11,007 nt of DNA. It comes from Anaerolineae bacterium (GTDB lineage: Bacteria; Chloroflexota; Anaerolineae; Promineifilales; Promineifilaceae). Each line of letters opens with the position of its first letter. Position 1 is the first letter of the stretch. Below, piece after piece: positions 1-7,018 of this stretch. The DNA lies in assembly GCA_028277515.1 (NCBI GenBank), contig JANQGC010000213.1, positions 1 through 11,007 of the forward strand. Direction: 5' to 3'. Made by a program: the position numbers and the translations under genes. The notes under the pieces were generated by a model. That model was not told where the DNA came from and ran no database searches. It saw only the letters and a program-made list of their open reading frames with translations.

Positions 1-3000
1 CGGCACTATCGAACTTTTGGACACGCTTATTTCCGATTTCTAGGGTATATACATTATCTGATGCATCGATGGCGATATTGCGCAGATCATCAAATTGTCC
101 GGCACGGCTCCCTTCAAATCCTTCCTGGCAGGCAGTCGTGCAGATTTCAAACTGATTGGCGCCGGTGTCGACACCCCAGCCCCACATCTCAATGAAGGTC
201 CCGGTGCTGCTGAATTTTTGTAAACGTTCATTTTCAGAACTAACAACATAGACGTTGCCATTACTATCAACGGCCAATCCGCGTATCTCATCAAATTGTC
301 CTGCCTCTGTACCAGACTGCCCACTCTGGCAGGCTGAGGTACAAATTTCAAAGTTATTGGCACCGGTATCCACACCCCAACCCCACATTTCTATGAAGTT
401 GCCATTGCGATCGTAGACCTGGATGCGATGATTATCGGTGTCAGCAATATACACCCGGTTGCCATCGACTGCGATACCACCAGGATTATCGAACTCGTTT
501 TCGGCCGCGCCTTCTGTTCCGAAGGTTAGCAAAAAATTGCCCAGGGCATCGAACTTCTGGATACGATTGTTTTCTTCATCGCTCACGAAAACATTGCCGT
601 CGGCGTCTGTGGCGATGAAAGAAGGGTTATCGAATTCTCCATCACCATTGCCTTCCTGGCCCCAGTCCAGGAGAAAAATAATATCATCCTGCAGGCTGTC
701 GAACGTGAATTCGAAGTTTTGACCAGCGGGAGGATTGGTTTCCTTCAAGATAGATAAAGTGGCCAAAGCGGTGTTGGTCAGGGTGCATGTCACCTGTTCG
801 CCGGCAGGCAGCACCAGCCCGAGACCGCCTGGAGATTCGGAAATGGGCACATCGCCACAATCAACATCCATGAGCACCCATCCATCAGGCACATTTTCAA
901 TGATCTGGGTCTGCGTGTCGGACGCGACCAGGTCAGTAAATAGTTGGGATTGATCATCCATCAGCTCAAACAAAACGACGCGTGTTAGGGCCGGGATTTC
1001 ATCTTCGCCCAAAGAAGAATCTATATACAGGTTGCCAGGATCACCCACAGCGAGGTCATCGAAATCAGTACCCGGGCTTAGGAAAAGATAATTAAGATTG
1101 TCGACTAAGGTTCCAGAATTATCAAAGACAAATATGTCTCCAGCCTCTTGTTGAAAAACATAGATGTTTCCGGCAGTGTCCGTGTCCATTGAGGTTGGAA
1201 ATTGGAGGATCCCCACACCCAATTCACCTAAAAAGTTGCCATCAGAGTCAAAGATTTGGATGCGGTTATTATCGTCATCTAATATGTAAACGCGATCTCC
1301 GCTGCCGGTAGCGATCTCCGTGAAAAAAGAAAATTGTCCCGGACCGCTGCCGCTGATGCCGGCCTGACATACGGTTGTACAAATTTCAAAGGCATTGGCA
1401 CCGGTATCAACGCCCCAACCAAAGGTGCGCAAGAAGCTGCCATTGCCGGCAAACTTCTGCACGCGGTAGTTGAGGGTGTCTCCAACATAAAGGTTGCTGC
1501 TGCTGTCCACAGCGAGGGCTATTGGTTCGAAGAATTGGCCCGCGCCGTCCCCAAATGCACCGGCTTGACAATTTGCCGCTACGGAGCAGATTTCAAAACC
1601 GGTTCCGCCACCGCTGTCTACATCCCAGCCAATGGCCCAAATGAAATTGCCGCTGCTGTCAAATTTTTGAATGCGGTCATGGCCGCTGTCCGTGACATAA
1701 ATGTCTCCGGTGTTCGGGTCAGTGGCTACTCCACCTATGAAATTGCTGAACTGGCCACCCTGTGTGCCCTCCTGGCCAAACTCCAGAATTCTTCCGAAGC
1801 TTTCATCTAATTTGACGATTCGAGGGGGCGAACTAAATGATTGAACCAGGTTTCCACCGTTATCGACGGTGAAAGCTCCAAGCTCAGCGTTCACATAGGG
1901 TCCACTGTACAATTGCAGCAGGGCCATCTCGAAAAGCTGTGGGTCGGCGGCGGGATCAGTCTCTTTTTGCACCAGCAATTCGGCGCGTGATTCGTTGCTG
2001 AAAGAACAGGTGATCTCAGATCCCAATGCTACTTCGACAATCACACCGCTCTCAGTGCGCTCCACGACCAGCAGGTCATCGCCATCCTGGCAGGTGACAG
2101 CGCCGGGATCATCCAGTAGCCAGTTGTCGGGCAGGATTTCAGTGATCTCGTAGGTGCCGATGCTGGCCACGGCCGTCGCTGAGCTGCGCACATTGTCGTC
2201 GTCATCCGGTAGGGCATCATCAAGGACCAGATCTACGGGCACATATTTATAGACCTGATTCTGGAATGAGAGAGAAATAAACAGATTACCGCTGCTGTCC
2301 AGAACGACATCATAAATTTCATTGAGGAAGGAGGCAGAACCCCCGGGATCGATTACGTTGATTATCGAGCCTGTGGGCGTAAAAATCTTGACCACATACC
2401 CATCGTCGATCTGTCCGGCGGCATAGACCGTACCTGTGCCGTCAATGGTGATGCCATTCACAGAGTTATAGGCCTCAGGACCTGTGTCGCCGAATTGGAA
2501 GAGGAAGCTGCCATTGGAATCGAAGACCTGGATCCGGCCGAAATCATCACCGACATAGAAGTTCCCGTTAGGCGCGACGGCAATACCGCCAATGCGCCGG
2601 AAATTGCCTGCCCCATTACTCATGACGCCCGCCTGGCAGCCGGAAAAACAAATATCTCCGCTCCCGCCACCATTCACATTGTTGCCAATGGTATAAATGA
2701 AGTTGAAAGAAGCATCAAACTTCTGCACGCGGTAATTATTAAAATCGGCGACATAAATATCGCCGGTCGCCTGATCGATGGCGATGGCGCCGGGCCGGTC
2801 AAATTCTGCTTCGGCCGTGCCGGCGGTGCCGAACTGGTCTTTATAGGCGTAACTGCTGTCGAAGATCTGCACGCGGTCATTTTCTCCGTCAGTGATGTAA
2901 ATATCTCCTGATCCGTCAACAGCGGCCCCATCCGCACCAAAGAATTCTCCATTACCGCTGCCGAAAGAGCCGAACTGGTCCACATAATTACCGTCTGTGT

Positions 3001-5617
3001 CTAATACCTGGACCCGCGAGTTATTTTCTTCGACCACGATCAGATTTCCCAGGCTGTCGATGGCCAGGCCTTGCGGTGACAGAAACTGTCCCTGCCCGCT
3101 GCCCGTTTGGCCAATAACCAGGTCCAGGGCCAGGTTGCTGGTAAAGGGTATGCTGGGTGAAATTGTATAGGTAAAGTCGGTACCATCCGGCGGATCGGCC
3201 TCTTTGACAATGGTCAGGGTGCCCCCGTCCAGTTCATAAGCGCCGATGTCGCAGTCCGGCCCTTGTGGGCGGGTGACATCGCGCTGGTCGACACTGTTCA
3301 CGGGATCGCTGGTGCAGGTCGCCGTATTGCCCGTGTTAAAGGCCTCACTGGCGAAGGTGATGGCGTGGGTCATCGTCGGACCGCCGTTGTCGGCCAGGGG
3401 CTGTAAATCGGCGTTGCCGTTTTGGATGTCGTCGGGGGTGGTGAATTGGCAGCTTGTGCCGCTTTCTAAATTATGGCCTTCTGATAGTAGAGAGGTGGAG
3501 CCGAGGGAGCAATCATCCCCTGAAAGCTGGTCGGCGACGATGGAATTTTCGATGGTGACATCATTTCCGCTGTCCCCTCCGGCATTACTCCAGATGCCGC
3601 CCCCTTGATTGGCGCTGTTGTTGGTGATGGTCAAATTGACCATCTGCACATTGGCCGAATTATCAAAGCCGCCACCAGCGATGTAAAAGCCGCCGCCATT
3701 CTGGGCGATATTGCCGCTGATGGTGCTGTTGGCAAATTGGATAAAATTGGGTCCACCAATACTATCATCCGGTACAATCGACACGCCGCCACCATTCGCG
3801 GTGGAAGAATTATTGGTGATTGCGGTCTGGTCGATGATGGCTGTCACACTAGTGAACATAAACAAACCGCTGCCGTCTTCTAAAGCCTGGTTGTTGTTTA
3901 TGGTGCTTTGCGTCAGGGTCAGTGTGCTGTTGCCACTCAATCTCACAGCGCCGCCTTGGCCGATGGTCTGATTATTGGAGATGGAAATCTGTGTCGCCGA
4001 GAGGATGCTCGAACCGGAGATTGTCACGCCACCTGCCCTTACTTGACCATTGTCCGAGCCGTCCGTGGTGTCCAGGCCAATGGCATTGACCTGGTTGCCA
4101 TCGATGGCCACGCCGGTCATCATGACCTCAGAACTCCCGGAAATTCTAACACCGCCGCCGCCGTAAGTGGTGCCCCCGATTGAATCGCCGTCACCACCGC
4201 CGCCGGTCCAGTTGCCGCTGATAGTCACATTATCTTGGATGGTGATGTTCTCAGAACTACCACTGATGCGAATTCCGCCGCCGCCTTCGGAAGTGCCGCC
4301 ATCATCTCCACCGTCACCGCCGTCACCGGTCCAATTGCCGCTGATGGTCACATTATTTTGGATGGTGATGTTATCAGAACTACTTATCCGAATACCGCCG
4401 CCGCCTGATGAACTGCCGGCAAAGGTATCGCCGTCTCCGCCGTCACCGGTCCAATTGCCGCTGATGGTCACATTATTTTGGATGGTGACATTTTCGGAAT
4501 TACCACTGATGCGAATACCACCGCCGCCTAAGGAAGTGCCGCCATTATCTCCACCGTCACCGCCGTCACCGGTCCAGTTTCCTGTTATGGTGACATCATC
4601 TTCAATGGTGATGTTTTGGGATTGATTACCAATTCTAATGCCGCCGCCGCCACCTGATGATCCACCTCGATCAACCAGGCTGCTGCCCCCATCACCTGTG
4701 CTGTTACCGCTGACCAGCACGCCGTCATGAATGTGCACATTCTGCGCCAGTTCCCATATAGCAATGCCGCCACCATTGCCGGATCCACCCGCTTGTTCGT
4801 TGGCAACACCCGGACCATCCACCCCGTCGCCGGTTTGATTATCGCTGATGGTGCTGTCGCTGATTTCGGCCGGACCGCTGATATAAAGACCGCCGCCATA
4901 ACCGCTTACACCGGAAACCTGGGAGGGAAAGCCTTGTCCGGTCTGGTTGCCGCTGATAGTGCTGCCGCTGATGGTCAGCATGCCGTTATCGTCATCGGTG
5001 TATATGCCGCCGCCATGGCCACCATCCACCCCTGCTAATCCTTGACCATCTCCCGTTTGATTGTTGCTGACGGTGACATTGGTCAAATTGACGATGCCCT
5101 GGGCGAATAAACCACCGCCATGTTGGCCTTGGGAGGCTGCGCCGTCGGGGGCACGGCCGTTGGTCATGGTCAGATCATTGAAGGAAACGGTTTCCGTATC
5201 GACGGTGATGTGGAAGACGCGGTCGATCTGGTCGGCATCGATAATGGTCGTGTTTTGCCCGACGCCGTTGATGGTCACGCTGTCGAAAATGTCCAGGTCA
5301 CCGCCAACATTGTTGTCTTCATCGGCTGGGCCAAGGGCCAGGGTAATGGTTCCCCCAGGCAGGTTAATCGTATCGTCGCCGGTTCCCGCGGCACAGTCGC
5401 CATTGGTCGTTTGTGAATTATTATTGGCGTTGTTCAGCGCCTCGCGCAGCGTGCAGTCGCCATCACCGGGGATGACCGTGTCGGCCGTTGAATTAACCGT
5501 GATGGTCGCCTGGGCGAAGAGTTGTTGGTTAGCGATGAGGATGATCAGGATGACAGCGATGAGGACGCCGGCAAGAATCAAAGGGCGAGAATCGGTGCTG
5601 CGAATCGAGGTTGTCAT
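1..5617 (-). CDS. Giant secreted CSLREA / beta-helix / NHL-repeat surface protein, C-terminus outside window
   Basis: The minus frame starting at ATG 5617 stays open to base 1 (at least 1,872 codons, no stop). Residues 1-37 form a signal peptide: a short basic start, a hydrophobic core at 12-29 and an FAQA cleavage-like end. CTLREA at 55-60 marks a CSLREA domain. Residues ~61-795 are Gly/Asn/Thr-rich with recurring TISGN/TITNN rungs, typical of a right-handed parallel beta-helix, closed by a Cys-containing IGAYE end (791-795). After this come prealbumin-like halves (KEADPPDG ~803, KETDPAAD ~1215, KETNPPAG ~1622), each followed by NHL propeller repeats (GxxxGQF, GNxYVxD, NRIQKFDSxG blades). 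The propellers lie at ~825-1125, ~1245-1540 and ~1650 to the edge. Matching second halves (TEILPDNW..ITCSFSN; IENVPDGW..VTCTLTN) follow the first two propellers. An extracellular adhesive or matrix role is inferred; no catalytic site is visible. Confidence 0.9.
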   Translation of the reverse strand, partial: MTTSIRSTDSRPLILAGVLIAVILIILIANQQLFAQATITVNSTADTVIPGDGDCTLREALNNANNNSQTTNGDCAAGTGDDTINLPGGTITLALGPADEDNNVGGDLDIFDSVTINGVGQNTTIIDADQIDRVFHITVDTETVSFNDLTMTNGRAPDGAASQGQHGGGLFAQGIVNLTNVTVSNNQTGDGQGLAGVDGGHGGGIYTDDDNGMLTISGSTISGNQTGQGFPSQVSGVSGYGGGLYISGPAEISDSTISDNQTGDGVDGPGVANEQAGGSGNGGGIAIWELAQNVHIHDGVLVSGNSTGDGGSSLVDRGGSSGGGGGIRIGNQSQNITIEDDVTITGNWTGDGGDGGDNGGTSLGGGGIRISGNSENVTIQNNVTISGNWTGDGGDGDTFAGSSSGGGGIRISSSDNITIQNNVTISGNWTGDGGDGGDDGGTSEGGGGIRISGSSENITIQDNVTISGNWTGGGGDGDSIGGTTYGGGGVRISGSSEVMMTGVAIDGNQVNAIGLDTTDGSDNGQVRAGGVTISGSSILSATQISISNNQTIGQGGAVRLSGNSTLTLTQSTINNNQALEDGSGLFMFTSVTAIIDQTAITNNSSTANGGGVSIVPDDSIGGPNFIQFANSTISGNIAQNGGGFYIAGGGFDNSANVQMVNLTITNNSANQGGGIWSNAGGDSGNDVTIENSIVADQLSGDDCSLGSTSLLSEGHNLESGTSCQFTTPDDIQNGNADLQPLADNGGPTMTHAITFASEAFNTGNTATCTSDPVNSVDQRDVTRPQGPDCDIGAYELDGGTLTIVKEADPPDGTDFTYTISPSIPFTSNLALDLVIGQTGSGQGQFLSPQGLAIDSLGNLIVVEENNSRVQVLDTDGNYVDQFGSFGSGNGEFFGADGAAVDGSGDIYITDGENDRVQIFDSSYAYKDQFGTAGTAEAEFDRPGAIAIDQATGDIYVADFNNYRVQKFDASFNFIYTIGNNVNGGGSGDICFSGCQAGVMSNGAGNFRRIGGIAVAPNGNFYVGDDFGRIQVFDSNGSFLFQFGDTGPEAYNSVNGITIDGTGTVYAAGQIDDGYVVKIFTPTGSIINVIDPGGSASFLNEIYDVVLDSSGNLFISLSFQNQVYKYVPVDLVLDDALPDDDDNVRSSATAVASIGTYEITEILPDNWLLDDPGAVTCQDGDDLLVVERTESGVIVEVALGSEITCSFSNESRAELLVQKETDPAADPQLFEMALLQLYSGPYVNAELGAFTVDNGGNLVQSFSSPPRIVKLDESFGRILEFGQEGTQGGQFSNFIGGVATDPNTGDIYVTDSGHDRIQKFDSSGNFIWAIGWDVDSGGGTGFEICSVAANCQAGAFGDGAGQFFEPIALAVDSSSNLYVGDTLNYRVQKFAGNGSFLRTFGWGVDTGANAFEICTTVCQAGISGSGPGQFSFFTEIATGSGDRVYILDDDNNRIQIFDSDGNFLGELGVGILQFPTSMDTDTAGNIYVFQQEAGDIFVFDNSGTLVDNLNYLFLSPGTDFDDLAVGDPGNLYIDSSLGEDEIPALTRVVLFELMDDQSQLFTDLVASDTQTQIIENVPDGWVLMDVDCGDVPISESPGGLGLVLPAGEQVTCTLTNTALATLSILKETNPPAGQNFEFTFDSLQDDIIFLLDWGQEGNGDGEFDNPSFIATDADGNVFVSDEENNRIQKFDALGNFLLTFGTEGAAENEFDNPGGIAVDGNRVYIADTDNHRIQVYDRNGNFIEMWGWGVDTGANNFEICTSACQSGQSGTEAGQFDEIRGLAVDSNGNVYVVSSENERLQKFSSTGTFIEMWGWGVDTGANQFEICTTACQEGFEGSRAGQFDDLRNIAIDASDNVYTLEIGNKRVQKFDSA
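127..402 (-). repeat. Two NHL modules, 201 bp apart, with paired cysteines
   Basis: The blocks near 127-190 and 328-391 are nearly the same DNA and encode MWGWGVDTGAN, FEIC and a second Cys four residues on (C1759/C1763 and C1826/C1830). The period is 67 codons, longer than a plain NHL blade of about 40-45 residues, because a Cys-bearing loop is inserted. Related copies occur at C1413/C1417, C1344/C1350 and C990/C994 of the same protein. Confidence 0.8.
4146..4640 (-). repeat. Tandem ~41-codon Gly/Asp-rich repeats in the beta-helix region
   Basis: Four units repeat with steps of 123, 120 and 123 bp, measured between the ccggtcca blocks at 4203, 4326, 4446 and 4569. Each encodes TISGNWTGDGGDGG, a variable Ser/Thr/Asp stretch, GGGGIRIS, then ENITIQ. 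The two central units are identical over a DNA block of about 40 bp, which suggests recent duplication or gene conversion. The Asp/Gly stretches resemble calcium-binding loops in general style; that is inference. They cover roughly residues 326-490 of the surface protein. Confidence 0.85.
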
Positions 5618-5624
5618 GATAGTT

Positions 5625-5630
5625 CCTCCT
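5625..5630 (-). promoter_or_regulatory. Shine-Dalgarno site of the giant surface protein gene
   Basis: Minus-strand AGGAGG lies 7 nt upstream of ATG 5617, an ideal spacing. It fixes the start codon and so the signal peptide. I found no convincing -35/-10 pair just upstream. Confidence 0.85.
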
Positions 5631-5757
5631 GGATGGGGATCTTTAATTAGTGGTCAGTAAACAGTCGGCAGTGAACTGTCCGGAAGGACAAACACGACCG
5701 TATCATGAGTGGACAAAGAAGATTTTAACGGGTTTTTTGATTTTTACCATTCAAGTG

Positions 5758-5830
5758 AATATCCGAAAGATTTGTCAATTTTTATTTTTTTGCACCTCTG
5801 GAAATCCTACAGAAAAAATTGACAAATCTA
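5758..5830. repeat. 73-bp palindromic dispersed repeat, copy 1
   Basis: The arms AGATTTGTCAATTTTT (5768-5783) and its exact reverse complement (5814-5829) enclose a 30-nt loop. About 67 of 74 positions match the second copy at 9791-9864, and the loop phrase CACCTCTGGAAATC is largely kept. The arms contain TTGACA on both strands, but no -10 element at a good distance was seen, so I do not call a promoter. It could be a MITE-like element, a REP-like element or a hairpin at an RNA end. Confidence 0.8.
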
Positions 5831-5904
5831 AAAACCACATAAATCCATTGTAAATCTAGCGGGTGAATCTTACAGGGATTATTACGAGGGGAGTGGCGGG
5901 TGGT

Positions 5905-5931
5905 CCTTCGACAGGCTCAGGGCAAACTGAG
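5905..5931. repeat. CCTTCGACAGGCTCAGG intergenic phrase
   Basis: The phrase CCTTCGACAGGCTCAGG (5905-5921) is followed by CTGAG (5927-5931), which can pair with CTCAG at 5916-5920. From memory, this phrase recurs in intergenic DNA of many environmental bacteria; no search was run. Its role is unknown. Confidence 0.5.
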
Positions 5932-6001
5932 TGGCAGGTGGCGAGTAAGCAAGTGGACGGTTGTCAGTGGGCAGTGGGCAGTTTAATGGGTAACATGATA
6001 A

Positions 6002-6044
6002 GGGATTGGGATTGGGATTGAGATAGAGATTGGGATAAGAATTG
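6002..6044. repeat. GGGATT-type period-six array
   Basis: Successive GGGATT-like hexamers drift into GAGAT and GGGATA variants. The array sits directly before the plus-strand remnant gene. It has the look of a degenerate microsatellite. Confidence 0.6.
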
Positions 6045-6048
6045 TTTG

Positions 6049-6264
6049 ATGAAGGAATTTGAGCGGGTGCAGATTGGGAGCCGGAGAGAGTTGCGGGTTT
6101 GGTTGGCAGAAAATCATGATCGGACGGAAAATACCTGGTTGGCCAGCTATAAGAATCAGGTGCCGAAACGGTTTGCTTGGTCGGACGTTATCTGCGGGTG
6201 GATCATTCGGAGGCCAGAGAATTTGAGAAGAGCAATAGTAAGGAAGGAATATGATGATATTTAA
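6049..6264 (+). pseudogene. Decayed N-terminal remnant of a YdeI/OmpD-associated-family gene
   Basis: The start MKEFERVQIGSRREL, followed by WLAENH and TWLASYK, resembles the N-terminus of YdeI/OmpD-associated-like proteins, which are usually near 190-200 residues. Only 72 codons are left, counting from ATG 6049. Around 6181-6225 the expected DEALCFGWIDS segment is reduced to SDVICGWI, and the conserved RPRKL-like stretch is reached only in another frame. That implies at least one internal deletion and one single-base loss. The frame ends at TAA 6262-6264, inside the next gene. It is probably non-functional. The family call is from recalled sequence style and was not checked by alignment. Confidence 0.6.
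6241..6248 (+). promoter_or_regulatory. Ribosome-binding site of the reductase gene
   Basis: AGGAAGGA lies just before two consecutive ATG codons (6251 and 6254). Spacing from the second AGGA suits 6254 better, while 6251 would need the first AGGA. The start is uncertain by one codon. Confidence 0.6.
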
Positions 6265-6811
6265 GGGATCAGTATTCATTGCCACAAGTTTGGATGGTTT
6301 TATCGCCCGGCCGGATGGCGGGCTGGATTGGCTTCCAGGGGCGGAAGAGCCGGGGGAAGAAGAGGATCATGGTTATCAGGCGCATTGGGACCGTATTGAT
6401 ACGCTGCTTCTTGGCCGGCACACGTTTGATATGGTGGTCAGCTTCAACCAGTGGCCATACAAGGGCAAGCGGGTGGTGGTGTTGAGCAGCGGCCGGCCGC
6501 ATATTCCGCAGCATTTGGCCGATCAGATTGAACTGTTTTCCGGCTCGGCGCAGGAGGTGGCTGAATGGTTAGTGGCTACTGGGTCTAGAAATGTTTATGT
6601 GGATGGCGGCAAGACGATCCAGCCTTTTTTGCGCGCCGGCCTGATCGCGGAAATGATTATTACGGTCATCCCGGTGCTGATTGGGCAGGGGATTCCTTTG
6701 TTCGGGCCGTTGGAAGAGGATATCAAGTTGGAACTGGTTGATGCCCGGTCGTTTGATAGTGGATTATTGCAAGTCCGTTACCGGCCGGTAGACTTCCAGC
6801 AAAATGGGTAA
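6251..6811 (+). CDS. Dihydrofolate reductase family protein (RibD C-terminal-like)
   Basis: This 186-residue protein has the usual length and layout of the stand-alone RibD_C/DHFR-like family. An N-terminal strand leads to SLDGFIARPDGGLDWL (13-28), then LLLGRHTFDMV (52-62), a VVVLSS strand (75-80), VYVDGGKTIQPFLRAGL (115-131) and IPVLIGQGIPLFG (140-152). In this family these segments form an NADPH-dependent reductase fold. Many members have no proven substrate, so folate or pterin reduction should not be assumed. It is cytosolic, with no signal peptide. It overlaps the end of the decayed gene by 14 bp and is the only intact plus-strand gene here. Local repeats on both sides suggest an inserted cassette, which is inference. 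Confidence 0.88.
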   Translation: MMIFKGSVFIATSLDGFIARPDGGLDWLPGAEEPGEEEDHGYQAHWDRIDTLLLGRHTFDMVVSFNQWPYKGKRVVVLSSGRPHIPQHLADQIELFSGSAQEVAEWLVATGSRNVYVDGGKTIQPFLRAGLIAEMIITVIPVLIGQGIPLFGPLEEDIKLELVDARSFDSGLLQVRYRPVDFQQNG

Positions 6812-6831
6812 TCGAGTGGCGAGTTAATCAT

Positions 6832-6855
6832 AATCGTTGTCGTAATCGCTATCGT
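6832..6855. repeat. AATCGT-type period-six array
   Basis: Four hexamers follow one another: AATCGT, TGTCGT, AATCGC, TATCGT. On the opposite strand the array at 6002-6044 reads as AATCCC/TATCTC hexamers, so the two degenerate arrays flank the reductase cassette in inverted orientation. Confidence 0.55.
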
Positions 6856-6861
6856 TCCAAT

Positions 6862-7018
6862 GTAGGGGCGGGATGGCGCGGTTGGATTGTGTCGAAAACC
6901 ATAGACGTTGATTCGCGCCATCTCGCCCTGTTGGTCGGGACCATCTGTGTGGGCAAGGCGACGCGAATAGAATGTCTCCGTGTCCCTGGAAACCCGTACC
7001 GCGTCGCCCAGCCCCTAC
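6862..7018. repeat. 157-bp element of nested inverted repeats
   Basis: The outer ends GTAGGGGC (6862-6869) and GCCCCTAC (7011-7018) are exact reverse complements. Inside are two hairpins. In the first, GGGCGGGATGGCGCG (6866-6880) pairs with 6914-6928 at 14 of 15 positions. In the second, GGCGACGCG (6957-6965) pairs exactly with CGCGTCGCC (7000-7008). The right end overlaps the kinase gene and supplies its TAG stop. No T-run follows either hairpin, so a classic terminator is unlikely. A non-autonomous mobile or REP-like element is the best guess. Confidence 0.75.

Larger units (their letters stand above)
5618..6048. other. Non-coding spacer made of short dispersed repeats
   Basis: This 430-bp stretch lies between the divergent surface-protein gene and the plus-strand cassette. 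It holds the ribosome site at 5625-5630, degenerate CAGTRAACAGT-like tandem phrases (5650-5676 and 5965-5982), the palindromic repeat at 5758-5830, the CCTTCGACAGGCTCAGG phrase at 5905 and a GGGATT array near 6002-6040. Short open frames here show no family resemblance and no codon-usage support, so I call no gene. Confidence 0.7.

Noticed and set aside
4146..4640. CRISPR-like array
   Set aside because: The repeats of about 120 bp are in frame within a coding region and have no unique spacers between short direct repeats.
735..5660. Many plus-strand open frames (for example 5061-5660 and 4167-4625) opposite the giant gene
   Set aside because: They are antisense shadows of a repetitive Gly/Asp-rich gene, with Pro/Ser/Val-rich low-complexity products and no ribosome sites or family motifs.
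5650..5853. A 67-codon plus-strand frame spanning the palindromic repeat
   Set aside because: It covers the hairpin and AT-rich spacer, lacks a convincing ribosome site and resembles no family.
5814..5860. TTGACA in the palindrome arm as a -35 promoter element
   Set aside because: No -10-like hexamer at 16-18 nt was seen on either strand at either copy.
5983..6285. A minus-strand frame rich in Ile/Pro repeats
   Set aside because: It is produced by the GGGATT hexamer array and the antisense of the YdeI-like remnant.
6862..7018. Intrinsic terminator for the kinase operon
   Set aside because: The hairpins are not followed by a T-run on either strand.
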